Below, in pieces: positions 1 through 12,239 of a stretch of 64,000 nucleotides of DNA. This DNA comes from Syngnathus acus. Lineage: Eukaryota; Chordata; Actinopteri; Syngnathiformes; Syngnathidae. A program made the position numbers and the translations under genes. The stretch lies in NCBI RefSeq assembly GCF_901709675.1, contig NC_051090.1, forward strand, positions 7,829,842 to 7,893,841. The letters are read 5' to 3'. The notes below the pieces were generated by a model. It was not told where the DNA came from, searched no databases, and worked only from the letters and a program-made list of their open reading frames with translations. Positions within the stretch are counted from its first letter, which is position 1, and each line of letters starts with the position of its first letter.

Positions 1-670
1 GGAGGCCTGAACTAGCAATTGAAAGCTCATCCAGAGGGCTAAACTCTTTTTTTAGCCGGTGTAGGTGAAATATCTCCTAATTAACTCCAGGAAAGTCTCC
101 TCATTGGTATAACAGTGAATTGATGTCAAGAGAGTAAATTTGGTTCAATGTTACAATACAATACACCGATTTCACAACAGCTGCCGACATAACAAAGCGC
201 TTGATTCGGTCTCCAGACTTGTTCTCCAAGAGTGGCTGGGTGGTCTGTTTTGTCCCACTGACTGGTTGTGAGGCGATCAGTAGGGAGCCCCAACTTGGCT
301 TGTCCACGCTCATTAGACACACACTGAGGGCTGCACTCATTTTATTCTGGCGAGATATAGAGTATTAGGATTAACATGTTTGTGTCAATTTTTCAATTGA
401 CCATGAGGATACTTAACATGCAATTTGTCGATTTATTTATTTATTGTGAGTCATCCAAAAGGTGGATATGAAAGTATTGATTCTAAATTTTCTCAACCGG
501 TTTATATGAAGCTCCCGCATTTTGGAGCCATGCTGCTTTTCTTCCTGATGAATGTGATGAATTATGTACTTTGCTCTTTCTGCTTTCTAACTGGAGGATT
601 CCCGCTTGTCATGCACTTGCAGTTGATGGCTCATGAATTAAACTGGTCTTGTTTTCTCTTTGTTGTCCAG
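1..670 (+). other. ANKRD13C intron, left edge of window
   Basis: This stretch precedes the first recognisable ANKRD13C exon and ends in a pyrimidine-rich tract and an AG at 669-670, so it is read as intron. The upstream exons, which would encode the ankyrin repeats, lie outside the window. An unrecognised 79-codon open frame on the minus strand (101-340) shows no family resemblance I can name. Confidence 0.7.
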
Positions 671-3600
671 TAACGGCGCTGCTGAGGAAGTTGAAGCAAC
701 AATCCAGGGAGAGTGTCGAGGAAAAGAGGCCAAAGTTGTTGAATGCACTGAAAGAGGTATGTCATATTTTCTTTTCTTCATTTGTTCTTGTCCTTTTTTC
801 CCTCCCCTTCAGAACCTGATTTCATGAAGCAGTTGATTAAATGAACCTCTATGCGGCCTTTGATGCAGTTTAATGAAAATGATCAGTAGTTGTCGCTGTT
901 AGCATAAATTGTGACTCACACAAGGAGATGCGTTGTTACACTTGTATCTTCCTAACATGAGGTTATGGAGGCTAGCTGACAAGTGTAATCGCCTGATGAT
1001 TTTAGTTTCCAGGTCAGATGTGTAATAGCGCACCCCCCTAGGGGCACACGGCGCAGATGGCCGAATATGATACCTCATCCTCATGTTCTTAACTGAGGCA
1101 TGGACTCAGCTTTGAATGTCCTCAGGCTTACGTCGCAATGTCAGATTCTGGTGAATGTTGCTTTACCTTGAGCCCAAGCTCTCTTTGGTTCTCTAAAGCT
1201 CAGGGCATTTGTCTTTCTGGTTAAATCTATATAATCTAAAAGTGTGTCCCCACAGTTTGCATCATGCACAGTTAGTTTTCTTCGGCGGTATTCCAAGTAG
1301 ACTGACCATGATTATTCTTCAGTATTCTTACAGCAAATTAATATTTTGCAGCTTGGAGACTTTTACTTGGAGCTTCATTGGGACTTCCAAAGTTGGGGTG
1401 AGTCAAATTTGCATCCCAGGTTTGATGGGATTTGTTTTCTTTGTTAGTCTTTCAGTGCTGAAATACCACGAAATGACCAGAAGACTGTCAGTATAATAAT
1501 GGTTGGAGGTGATAGTGTTTTTTTTTTGGTTGTTGTTTTTCATGTCATCTTAAGTATCCCATTCCTATTTATTTCTAAGTATTCCCGACGGCTAATGTGT
1601 TGTTTTACACGACGTCCATCTTCCAATGTTGCAGTGCCTCTGCTCTCCAGAATTCTTCCTTCGGATGCATGTAAGATCTACAAACAGGGACTCAACATCA
1701 GGCAAGTCATGTCAGAAAATGCAAATCAACTTCATCGAAAAAACAAATGTTTTTGTGTGTGATTGCTCTGTGTACAATGAATATCACTTATATCTTTTAA
1801 TCTGGAGCTAATGTTAAAAATTTATGCCTGTATTTAGAGCTACAGTGCAGTTTTTCGGATGCTTTACATTAAATAGATACTGTATACACTGTAAAGTTTT
1901 TTTTTTCTTTTTTTAAATAGTTTAGTATGCAACCCATGTAAGAACTCCCAAAAGTAATGTAAAGTCAAATTCTTGTTTGACTGACACTTTTAGACTTCTG
2001 CACTTGTCTGTAGACTTGACACAACCTTGATCGACTTTACCGATATGAAGTGTCAACGCGGTGACCTGAGTTTCATCTTCAACGGCAACGCCATTCCTTC
2101 GGAGTCCTTTGTGGTGCTGGACAACGAGCAGAAGGTCTACCAGCGGATACACCATGAGGTTTGTGAGGCGCTGAGAAGAAACAAAATCACTCTGGGTTCC
2201 TCACAACCATTACAGTTTATAATATTACTTATTAAAGAAACAGTAAGGAACTTGTTAGGGTTGTTGTCTTGACATTTGTGAATCACATCCTCAGGAGTCT
2301 GAGACAGAGACGGAGGAGGAAGTGGACATTCTGATGAGCAGCGACGTGTACTCGGCCACGCTCTCCACCAAGTCCATCACCTTCTCTAGATCACAAACCG
2401 GATGGCTCTTCAGAGAAGACAAGACGGTTGGTAACAGCTGTCGGCATCTCATCAAAATGATTCTCATCAAATTGTACTGTAGGCAGAAATACAAACTAAA
2501 AGATTGCAGCCTTCCCATAGATGAGTTCTTTTTTTTTTTATCCTTAGGAACGTGTTGGAAACTTTCTGGCCGACTTCTACTCTGTGAACGGCCTGGTGCT
2601 TGAGTCCAGGAAGAGGCGGGAGCATCTGAGCGAGGAGGACATCTTGAGGAACAAAGCCATCATGGAGAGTCTGAGCAAAGGAGGGAACCTCATTGATCAA
2701 AACTTTGAGGTGAGTCACATCTTGCGGATCATCATTACGCATGGCAGAAGAGTGAACTTTGTGTAACAACATGCCTCTATACTCTCTACGCTGCCATCTA
2801 GTGGTGAAAGATAAATTGTAATTTGGCTGACCTCTTAATGTGATTTTTGTTTTGTTGGTCGATTTCTCCAGCCTGCGAGGAGGCAATCTCTAACCCCACC
2901 TTCACCCTGCACCATATCCTGGGAAGAATACATCACTGCTGACAATGGAAAGTAGGTGTCTCTGGGGACACGGACAAGCACTTTAAGACTTATTAGGCCA
3001 CAGTCAGCTGGGATTGGCTCAGGTTTACCTGCAAGTTCTACACATGGTATAAAATTGATGTTTTAGATTAATTGCCTGATCCGTTCACCTTTGAGCGTCC
3101 AGGGAAAATTGAGGAGAGACAAAATTGGCATTTGGTCATTTTAAAACCTGTGTGCTTGTATTGAATGAAAACAGCTTGACCGTAGACTTTACAACATGAC
3201 GTCGCATTAACCTGCGGGATGTTTTGCATCTTTGCTCAGAGCTCCTCATCTGGGCAGAGAGCTGCTGTGCAAAGAGAGCAAGAAAAACTTCAAGGCCACC
3301 ATTGCCATGAGTCAAGACTTCCCCCTGAGCATCGACTCGTAAGTTCCATGAAATGAGACACACAAGTGGCCGATGCCGATTTTTGAAACGTGAATGAATG
3401 CGTTCATAGATTTGAATGAAATGAAACAAAGCATGCTGTAAATATGACTGACGAACCTTCGTAGCTAAGCTCTGACGTCTGACCCAATGTTTCTTTTCCT
3501 CAGGTTATTGAATGTTCTAGAGGTGATTGCACCCTTTAAGCACTTTAATAAACTCAGGGAGTTTGTTCAGATGAAGCTCCCTCCAGGTTTTCCTGTCAAG

Positions 3601-4027
3601 CTCGGTAAGAAAACCACCTTGCATATCCAAAAGATTAGAATTTCACGTCCGTTGTAAAAAATCTAAATATGATCACTTTGTGTTTCTCAGTGTTGTTTAA
3701 AGTCACGCAGGGTAATTGAGAAAATATTTACTCGTGCACCTTATATATTTTTTTCTTGACTGTCACACAGGTGTAGAAAGACATTAAACCAATGTTAAAT
3801 ACAGTGAATGCAATTCAAGAAGCCATTAGACGTTTGACTGAGATGTTATTTCGACAAAATTGGAGTACCAGCCTGTCAAATGTTGTCTTCTTGCAGACAT
3901 CCCAGTCTTTCCTACCATCACAGCCACCGTGACTTTTCAGGAGTTTCGCTATGACAGCTTTGATGAAAGCATTTTTACCATCCCCGGCGAGTTCAAAGAA
4001 GACCCCAGCCGCTTCCCTGACCTTTAA
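671..4027 (+). CDS. ANKRD13C: ANKRD13C, C-terminal part (partial gene, ten exons)
   Basis: ANKRD13C is an ER-associated ankyrin-repeat protein that acts as a chaperone-like regulator of GPCR biogenesis. Coding exons read as 671-756, 1352-1397, 1635-1701, 2014-2158, 2295-2426, 2548-2709, 2872-2951, 3240-3338, 3504-3604 and 3897-4027 (stop TAA 4025-4027). Phases are consistent across all joins. The joined protein follows vertebrate ANKRD13C closely, with landmarks such as RILPSDACKIYKQG, DMKCQRGDLSFIFNG, QTGWLFREDKTERVGNF, KHFNKLREFVQMKLPPGFP and the C-terminal KEDPSRFPDL. This is the GPCR-chaperone domain; the N-terminal ankyrin repeats are off the left edge. The exon ending at 1701 uses a GC donor (AG|GCAAGT) instead of GT. 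The neighbour SRSF11 is convergent, as in human 1p31. Identity is firm; exact edges are by consensus splice sites and homology. Confidence 0.95.
1702..2013 (+). other. GC-AG intron of ANKRD13C
   Basis: The intron begins GCAAGT after exon sequence ending AACATCAG and ends in CTGTAG. Using this GC donor keeps the frame INIR-LDTTLIDF of the family. The nearest GT downstream would insert extra bases and break the frame. The donor otherwise matches the U1 consensus well, as is typical of GC-AG introns. Confidence 0.85.
2791..2804 (-). promoter_or_regulatory. CTCF-core-like motif in an ANKRD13C intron
   Basis: On the minus strand the 14-mer CCACTAGATGGCAG fits every position of the CTCF core CCASYAGRKGGCRS. 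It lies in the intron between exons 2548-2709 and 2872-2951. Motif match only; occupancy is unknown. Confidence 0.4.
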
Positions 4028-6319
4028 CCCACCCTTCAACAGGTTGGTGGCGAGGTGGATGTTTATGATGCAACATTTCACTACACAAACATTAACTTCC
4101 TCCCTGACACCCTTACGTAGGGTTGCCAACCGTCCCTTGAAAAATGCAATCGACAAACATCCGGTATACATGGAATATTTTTGGGTTGTAAACAAGTACA
4201 ATTTGACAAGTTCAGATGGCTGACCTCCCCAATGTTAAAGCAGCAGTAGCTTTGTCCTCAGATGTGTGAAACAAAGGTTCTGCTGAACTCATTAAAGGCG
4301 AGCTCGTTGTGAGCCTCAATTATGGCATGTCTAGCTCCGAGTTTTACTCTGCAGTAGCCAAAGACAAACCGCTCCTCATAGTAGTCAAGATCTCAGGAAA
4401 TCTAAATGGAAAAAAAATAAGCTGCCTCCACACAATGTGGCATTGCGCTGTTCATAAGTTACACGATAAATGTTTTGCTTATTATTTATTTTTATATACA
4501 CTTTTATACAGTTTTAAGTTAAACAGGAAAGGTTTCTGTTTGAGAGATAAGTTCATTTTAAAATCCAGTCAATTTCTGAATAACTTGCATGCGTTCATAG
4601 CATTTAAAAAACATGCATCTTATTCACTATTAATTTGTTAAAAAATTGTTTCACCCACAAAAAATTAGCACAAAAAAAATCACTTCAGTAAAGGCAATTA
4701 GGTCGGCCGTCCCTGCTGATGAGGTGTCTCTTGATTTTTCAGGGAGTGGGCAACCCTACCCTTTCAGTCTCTAACTTCTCCCTAACCTCAACTCAATGAA
4801 CATCTCCACGGCTAGCTGAACAAAAAAAAAAACAAAAAAAGCAGTACAGTATTTAAAGCCATTTTTCCACCAAGTGGGACAGGAGGGATTGAATGATAAT
4901 TTGACATCATTGCAACGTGACACTACTTATTCATTTTTTTACATCTGTACTGTATTTAACGGTAATTTCTTCCTGGCACGTGGAAAGCAAGCTTTTTTTT
5001 TTTTTTTTTTTTTGTCGGGTGGGCACAATTTGTTTTCTTATTCAACCAATCAACAAACTGCACTGCATTTAGAGCCGCCCTTTAGGTACCATACCACTGG
5101 CAGGGTGTGCCCAAAAAAGTGGTACGATACCAGTCACTTTTTTAAATACACTGCCCATTTTTGACAATGAAAACACAAGCCAAACAGTGTTTGTTTCTTT
5201 GTACTTGTTTAAATTTGTAAAAAGTGTGCGTGTGTTAAAACACATATTTTGACTAAGAGACAAGTGTGTGTGGTACTGGCCTGCCAACACGCAGGAATCA
5301 TATGCAGAGTTGTATATAAGTGAATACAAATTTTAGCTGTGTAAGAACTGATCCTTTTTTTATGTGTTTAACAAGTTAGGCACTCACACGCATAAAAAAA
5401 AAGATATTACCGTAAAGGGTGTTCCCCTAAAAAAATGACATTTCACTCTATTAATGTCGTAAATTCTCAGTCAAATAATGTTAGGTATTATCGAGATATC
5501 TAAAAGCTAACCGAGTTTAAGTTTAGTGTTACTTTTATATTGATTTTGCTACACGTGTGCTGCAAACTCACTGGAAAGTAGCTTTGGACATAGCACGAAA
5601 AAATGTCACGACTTGTCACTAGCGTTAACGGTATGTGTATTGAATATTTGTTTAAGCTTTGTAAAATGGATTAAATAATCTAGTATATCTGTTCTAATAT
5701 GTTTAATTATGTTTTGCCTGAGACGTGTTCACTCAGATATTGCAAGGGATGTCATTTTGGGGGGGAAACACCCTGTACTTCGACATAGATTTTTTTGATT
5801 AGTCAATCATCAAATTCACTTCTACTGCATCTTTGTGCTCTCAGTTTTTAAATACACAACTCTCAACCTTAAAAAGTGGCATTTGAAATGTTCATACTGA
5901 AGCAATGCTATAAATGCTGCAGGTTTTTTATGGTACCATGTAGTCTGTCTGATGTTTATCACCTTTATACGCTTTAAAACTGGGGTTATATAAATTAGTA
6001 GCTGTTGTAAGCAACGAAGGGTTGTTCTTTGGGTTAGTTTTCATTTTACACAAACAAAAGCCTTTAATCTGCACAATCTGTACATGTTCTTGGGAGTCAC
6101 AGTTTCTTCCTTTTAGTGTCCTCTTGTGTTCAACTCAAGTTGAGCATTTTCCATATTGTGTCACATGACTTGATTCAACATTGAATTGTAACATGGTGGA
6201 AGTTACTATTTTTGTATATAGATGTTTTTAAAGAAAACGTATCTCTTAATTCTCTGGTTTGTTATTTCCAAAAAGATGTTACACAACACACACACACACC
6301 ATGGTGAAATTGCACCAGT
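4028..6319 (+). other. ANKRD13C 3' UTR and convergent intergenic region
   Basis: No coding exon is visible. The stretch holds the ANKRD13C 3' UTR of unknown length and the gap before the SRSF11 polyadenylation signal. It is AT-rich with several poly-A/poly-T runs (for example 4991-5013) and contains an inserted hAT-like element at 4118-4758. I saw no unambiguous AATAAA for ANKRD13C on the plus strand, so the transcript end is not placed. Confidence 0.6.
4118..4758. mobile_element. Non-autonomous hAT-like element
   Basis: The left end reads TAGGGTTGCCAACCGTCCCT and the right end is its imperfect reverse complement, ending GGGCAACCCTA. Flanking octamers CCCTTACG (4110-4117) and CCCTTTCA (4759-4766) agree at five of eight positions, a weak relic of an 8-bp target duplication. 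There is no transposase frame inside. It sits just downstream of the ANKRD13C stop, so it is probably part of the 3' UTR. Confidence 0.55.
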
Positions 6320-6325
6320 TTTATT
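6320..6325 (-). terminator. SRSF11 polyadenylation signal
   Basis: TTTATT on the plus strand is AATAAA on the minus strand, about 300 bases past the SRSF11 stop codon. It is the best placed canonical hexamer. Confidence 0.6.
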
Positions 6326-6622
6326 AGTTTCATTTTGTAAAACAAAACCATATTTCAGTGTTCACATATAAAGGACTGGAAATGAAAATGGAACTGGACA
6401 TGTTATGGGAAAAGCTGAATAGTGAGGAAGAAGAAGTATTTCATTGAAAACTGACATCAAGCACCAAAAGTACAAGAGAAGTCTTAAAATGATAACCGCA
6501 TTATAGTCCTTCATCCTACACCTTTGTTTTGTTTACAGTTAATACCACATTGTACTTCAAATGATCAGGCACAGATACAGTAATAAGTTGCCCACATTAA
6601 AAATACCCTGGAAATGCGGATC

Positions 6623-9600
6623 TTAGTCACTCATTTCCATGTCTTCCTGATGGTGATCATCTCCATTGAGTTTGGACTTTTTGGGAGCATGGCACTGGCT
6701 TCTCTCCATTATGTTGAGCCCTTTGGGTGATGAGGCGGAGTCCGAGTCACTCTTCCTCTCCTCATCCTCCTCCATGTCCTTTTCACTGCTGTAGCCCTGC
6801 TCCTCTTCGTCGTAATCCCGCGTCACCTGAAAACAAAAGGCCTTTAAGGTTCCCCCGCTCAAATAAAAATTAAATCAGCCTCACAAACCTTCACATCGCC
6901 TTTGTCGCTATCTGACTTGCGGTCGTGGTCTCGCTCTTTGTCTTTGCTTTTCTTCTTACTGGATGAACGTTCCCTCTGCTCTCTACCTTGGTCCCTGTGT
7001 TCCCTCCGCTCTCTCTCTCGTTCCTTCTCACGATCTTTGTCCTTCTTCTTCTCCTTCTTGTGCCTTCACGCACACACAGCCACAGTGTTATTTATCTGTC
7101 AGGCTAATTAAAATGAAAAAAAAAACTCCTGACAGCTCACCGTCTGGGCGATGGAGACCTGGTCAAGCGTTTTTTAGAGGACCTGGATCCACTGCGGCTT
7201 CGCCTGTGCCTCCTGAAACATTATTTGAAAAATTAAAAAACAAAAAGAATCCATGACTGTAACATTCTGACAGATGAACAGCTCTCCATTGTTTCTTGCT
7301 GACTCCATTGAACCCCCCATGACGCATGGCAGTCCTTACCGGTTGACACTGCGAGACCTCCTCGCACTGCTGTAACTCTTGGGTGGCGTCTTTGACCTCT
7401 TCTTGGACTTTTCCTCCTTCCTGTCCCTGTATGCACAAAAGTCAACATCATGTCAGCACAAACTATAAACTGTTTTAGCCACGGGGAGCCCGGTGTAGGA
7501 GTGGTTATTAAAGAGCTGATATCAGCCAATTAATTCGGCCGACCGGATTAATCGGTTTGTGACCTTTGCCGCAAGGCCAACCTGGATCTGCTGCGACGGC
7601 TTCTATCTCGGGAGTGAGACTTCCTCCTCCGTGGGCTTTTAGACTTCCTTCTGGTCCTTGAATGGGATCTCCTCCGAGACCTGCTGTGGGAGCGTCTGAC
7701 AGAAAAAAAATATTTCAGTCAGTCAATTAGAACACATTTGAATGCTCATGACGTAGCTATTTTTATTTTATTTTTTTCCCCCCAGATCGGGGACATCCCA
7801 CATATGAAAGAGTAGCATTTTCTTGCCACCAAAGATAGCTGTGGATTGGATGAAAAGAAAATGTTTTTACCGGTGTCTTGAGCGAGATCTGGAGCGTCTC
7901 CGTCGTGACCGGGACCGGGACCGAGAATGTTTGCGTTTATCTTTCTTACCTAAAAAAAACCAAAACAGAATACTTGTAGACAGAATGTTTTTTTTTCCTA
8001 AATGAACCGCTAAAAACGTCTTGTAATTATCGAAACCCACTTCCTGGTTCGATGGCGGCAGAAATGAGGGATTGAGCCTCTCGAACTCGTTTCATGGCCT
8101 CCTCAATTTCCTTGTTTGAGCCGTCATTCTTCAAGCCAGGATTTATGTTCAGTCCAGCTGCAAGTGGACTCAACCTGCAATGGCCAACATTACGGACGTT
8201 TTAATATTCAAACAAATGAAATATTAAAAAAAAAAAAAAAAAACAGGCCGACTGGGTTCTTACTTTGGATCCATAGACTGCATGAGCTTCAGGAAGTCTG
8301 CAGAAAGGGCCTAAAACCGACACAACATTGTGATAATATAAAACGCATTACTTTGCACACACTTGGACGACGACTGTTGATTGACCTGGGGGTTCATGTT
8401 AGGTCCCGCTATTCCCATTGCAGCAATCTGCTCCAAATTGGGCGCTCCAAACGGGGTCCCTCCCATCTGAAACATGAAGCACATTTTATTATTTCAAATG
8501 CTAAGCAGCAGCTGTCTAGGATTCAAACTCACAGAAGCCAGAGGATTGGGTGTTGGAAGAAGGCCCGCCCCAGGCATCATTCCCGCCACGGCGTTGGCCG
8601 GAGCCAGCAGCGACATAGCTTTTGATTCATCAGGAATGACTCCTGGAAAAAGAAGAGGTGGTTTTAGCAGAAGCAAACCGGTTAACACGCACAACTTTCA
8701 CAAACAAGACTTGCTCTGGAGCAAGGACCAATACAAATGCACATGTCTGTAAATCTTAATCCCTGACTTGTTGCTCTTTTGTCAATATGACTGTAGGATT
8801 AGCAAATAGGAGTTGAATAGTCACAATTATACACTGTGTTCAACACTGCCAAGATTTGATCACCTGTACTTGTTTTCTAAGTCATGAACCAAACGTAAGC
8901 AAGCACAGCCGGTTGTCCCGTGGGATGTGCTCTCAACTTTCATTAGATGTTTTATGAACAAGCGACTCGCGCCGGCTGCTTCGCTATAAAGCACACAGAA
9001 ACATTGAGATACAGAAAACAGTTTGTGACTTGGGTGTGAACAGGGGAACATTTCAACAGCACTTACCAATACACAAACAGGAAAGGCTTATACATATTAC
9101 CTTTTCTGGGCAAGTACCAATAACAGGTATCGATACTCATACCAGTCACTATTATTAGAATACTATAGGGCACAGGTGTCAAACTCAAGGCCCGAGGGCC
9201 AGATACGGCCCGCCACATCATTTTATGTGGCCCGCGAAGACAAATTGTGCATCAAATTCGTGTCATTACTAGAATTGCAAATTGTCTTCACTTTTAATAT
9301 CTTTTTTTTTTTAGTTTTTACTTGTCTGATTTGAAAACGAGTTATTTGTCAGTTTGTTTTGTAGCTTTTACTGTATATAATATGAGGTGCTCATACATTT
9401 ATTTGGGTTGACAGTCATAATGGCCCTCCGAAAGAAGCTATGACTACAATGCGGCCCGTGAAAAAAATTAGTTTGACACCCCTGCTATAGCGTACTATAG
9501 TAACACAACCTACTTCAACGTCAATGAGATACAACACATCTCGGTTTGGTCTACAGTAAACAATATCTGGAAAGAAAGAAAGAAAAAGAAAGAAAGAAAG

Positions 9601-9635
9601 AGAAAGAAAGAAAGAAAGAAAGAAAGAGAAAAGAA

Positions 9636-9680
<45 letters not shown>

Positions 9681-11553
9681 GTGCCTGAAGCTGGAAAAAG
9701 AACAGTCAATTTAAAATGAGAAGCTCTTATGGAGAAGATCAATCCTTGGTTGTGCAATCTGAAAAGAGTAAATGTTTTTTTTTTTCTCCTCCATTAGACA
9801 ATTTCATATTGTAAAAGGGAGACGCGCGCATACACATACACTCACTCACACACGCATAGGTGCACAGCAACAACAGAACAGACACTTGGGAAACAGGATA
9901 AGGCTGCGTTGGACAAAACGCTTGGTGGCATTTGCAGCAAGGCCTGGTATATAGAGCTGGCTGAACCAGGAAAAAGAACTGCAAAACACAATGACAAAAA
10001 AGAAACACCACTGTTAAAATGAGAGAGACACTCCACCCTTTCAGAGTTACGTGTCGAGACGCTCAGGTAAAGCAAATTACTATGGGTTAATTAGTGCATT
10101 CAAATTGCTGTATTTGGGATGTATCTGAATATTACACTTGGGCAAATTCTGCACATGCACACGGTTGTAAGGATGCCCTACTTGATTTGGTGATAAGTAT
10201 CTTGATAAACCTTAATGCTAGTCTTGTAAACATTTGAGTAGCTCTAGCTAAGAGAATTTTCATTGAATAGAGAAAAACAAGATTAGAGGGAGAGAGAGAC
10301 ACACACGAGGGGCTTGCAAGCCTGGTGCCATTTTTTTCTAATCTCCCGATGGCAGTAGAGGACCATTTTCACCCAGCAAGGAAGGGGCTCTCTGCAATTG
10401 ACTTGTCCACTATGAAAACCACAACACAAATAACAGAGAGAAGTTTACAGCTAGACACAAATTAACAGAAATTCACATTTTCCAGTAACTCCTTAGTAAC
10501 ACCTCAGACTGTTTGTTAGCGAGGTCTGATTTGTCACAAAAGAAAAGAAAACGAGCACACAATGGTCACTGTGATTGTGTTTGCAAATCGTCACATACAA
10601 ATCATGTGATCTAAGTTCAGCAGCCAGAGAAGGAAGCCGACACCAACCTTCTGCAAACGGCACTACGATCAAGGCCCGGTCCACGAAGACGGTGTTGGTC
10701 AAGTGCTGGGAGACGCCCACCGACTCAGACTCAAGGAACTTTACAAAACACACACGTGAAGTCACAGGCAAGGGAGAGTCACTGGAAGAAAACACACATA
10801 TGTTGTGCACAGCATACAAACAGGGACAACCAGATAAGGCGTCTTCTTAACTCAAGGCAGTCGCCTCAATGGACAAACGGACTCTAAAGTTGATGAGACA
10901 GAATGTGTCCTTATGGAAAAAAACCCAAAAAAGTTTCACCTTGCAAGAGTGAGGAAAGTGTATTTTGGTTCAAAATAAAACCAAGACTGAATTATATAGA
11001 ATAAAAAAGATTATGTTGGTCTATATACGTATAATGACGTACTGGTGAGTTATAACCACGGTTATCATTTGGATAATATATTCGGTAATTATAAAAGAAA
11101 CAATTTAAGAAAAAGAAAAACAATTTTCCACTCAGTTGTAGTGGATCATGCAGATGTACCTAATGTGTCCAGTGCATTTTAGATGACAGTTATACTACAT
11201 TTTGAAACAGTGTATTTATAATTATAATAGAAAGCAATTTCAAATAAAATAGCTAAATAATAAAGATTAAAATGTAAGAAAATGAAATTGTTCATGAAAA
11301 ATTAGGTTGCACCCATACAATAAACTGTGGTTCCGATTAGATGAGATGGAGCTGCGGGTACGTGATATGCATTAGCGTTAGCTTCCAACGGGGCCTGCTG
11401 AACCATCAGAAGCTTCTCCAGAGATACTCACTCGGGTGGAAAGAGTTTGAGTTCCTCTATGTTTCCCAAAAAGCCGAAGAGAGTCCTCATTTGTTCCGAG
11501 GTTGTGCTTGGTGAGACATTTGTCACCTGAATGACGTGCGTGCAGGAATTCAT
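6623..11553 (-). CDS. SRSF11: SRSF11 (p54) serine/arginine-rich splicing factor, complete
   Basis: SRSF11 is a nuclear SR-family protein of pre-mRNA splicing. Twelve coding exons, in transcript order, are 11553-11432, 10781-10648, 8642-8533, 8466-8386, 8310-8264, 8174-8041, 7949-7871, 7695-7582, 7426-7340, 7212-7141, 7063-6889 and 6826-6623. They sum to 1359 nt, or 452 aa (human about 484). Residues about 6-85 are the RRM (HVIQVTNVSPS, FGFLGNIEEL, SRVCFVKF, LTNTVFVDRALIVVPFAEG). Then comes a hydrophobic linker (SLLAPANAVAG), the helix KEIEEAMKRVREAQSLISAA, and an RS/RK-rich region about 210-385. The C-terminus is acidic (VTRDYDEEEQGY, ending DMEMSD). The start is the first ATG in frame; a TAA lies 15 nt upstream. 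The glycine-rich N-terminal extension of the human protein is therefore absent. The gene is divergent from XXYLT1 and convergent with ANKRD13C. Confidence 0.95.
9171..9484 (+). mobile_element. Non-autonomous hAT element, copy 1
   Basis: The ends are CACAGGTGTCAAACTC and its imperfect inverse AGTTTGACACCCCTG. Flanks CTATAGGG (9163-9170) and CTATAGCG (9485-9492) match at seven of eight positions, which is the 8-bp target duplication of hAT elements. The body (GGCCCGCCACATCA, GACAAATTGTGCATC) recurs in copies 2 and 3 in opposite orientation. It is 314 bp and has no open frame. Confidence 0.85.
9571..9679. repeat. (GAAA)n microsatellite
   Basis: This is a 109-bp run of GAAA units with a few interruptions, on the plus strand in SRSF11 intron 2. 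The SRSF11 transcript reads it as a long pyrimidine tract (TTTC), which could look like a polypyrimidine tract to the splicing machinery. Confidence 0.95.
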
Positions 11554-12239
11554 CTCGGGCGAATTTTAATCAAGCCTGCGGCACTAAATGCAAGTAATAA
11601 ACCGAGGTAGCGTTAATGGGTTAAACAAGCATTGCGTGTATACAAAAAGTAACATTAGGTTCTAGAAGAGATCATATATCACGGCCGAGACAAAAGATGA
11701 TGCGCAGAAAGCTGCAGCAACGATGACGAATGCTGCGTTCGGGTACAGTGAAAAAGACCGTAATTTAGACTTGTATGCAAATATTTCTCATGAAAGGAAT
11801 CAAATATAATTTGTTGTTTGTATTCGGTTTGATTTATTGAATATAAAATTTAACGCGCTTCCTAGACTGTGGTCGCGTGACGGTTCTGCTGTTCACATTT
11901 TTTGTTGTTGATTTATACAAATTATGACAATCGTTTTTCCACTGTGGTCAGCTTACAAATATAACACTTGTTTTTATTTTTACATTAAAATAATAGATTA
12001 AAATTAAAAGAAGCGCCATGCTTGTTCTTTTTTTCTCGAATTATCAGTTGCCTAACAGATGTTTGTTTTTCCAATATATTTCAACGCAACATGAAACGGA
12101 ATGCAGATGGGGCTATGTGGGCGTGGTCAAATGATACCTCATCTGCTAGCTTGCTGCTGTTGCTAAATACCGTACCACTCGAAATGTAGCCCTGCAGGAC
12201 GCGATTGTTTTTCTTTATTATTATTATTTTGGCAACAAG
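11554..12239. promoter_or_regulatory. Bidirectional promoter interval between SRSF11 and XXYLT1
   Basis: The SRSF11 start codon (minus strand) and the inferred XXYLT1 non-coding first exon (plus strand) lie within about 690 bp. The interval must hold both transcription starts. I see no clear TATA box. The position follows from gene layout and not from a recognised element. Confidence 0.5.

Larger units (their letters stand above)
8643..10647 (-). other. SRSF11 intron 2 (largest intron)
   Basis: This 2-kb intron separates the RRM exons from the rest of the gene. It contains a hAT-family element at 9171-9484, a GAAA-type microsatellite at 9571-9679 and short CA-rich runs near 9830. I see no coding exon in it. 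Confidence 0.75.

Noticed and set aside
101-340. 79-codon minus-strand frame at the left edge
   Set aside because: Not similar to ANKRD13C or any family I recognise, and lies in an ANKRD13C intron on the opposite strand.
5080-5135. Inverted GGTACCATACC/GGTACGATACC motif
   Set aside because: Likely a fragment of a common dispersed element, with borders not definable from this window.
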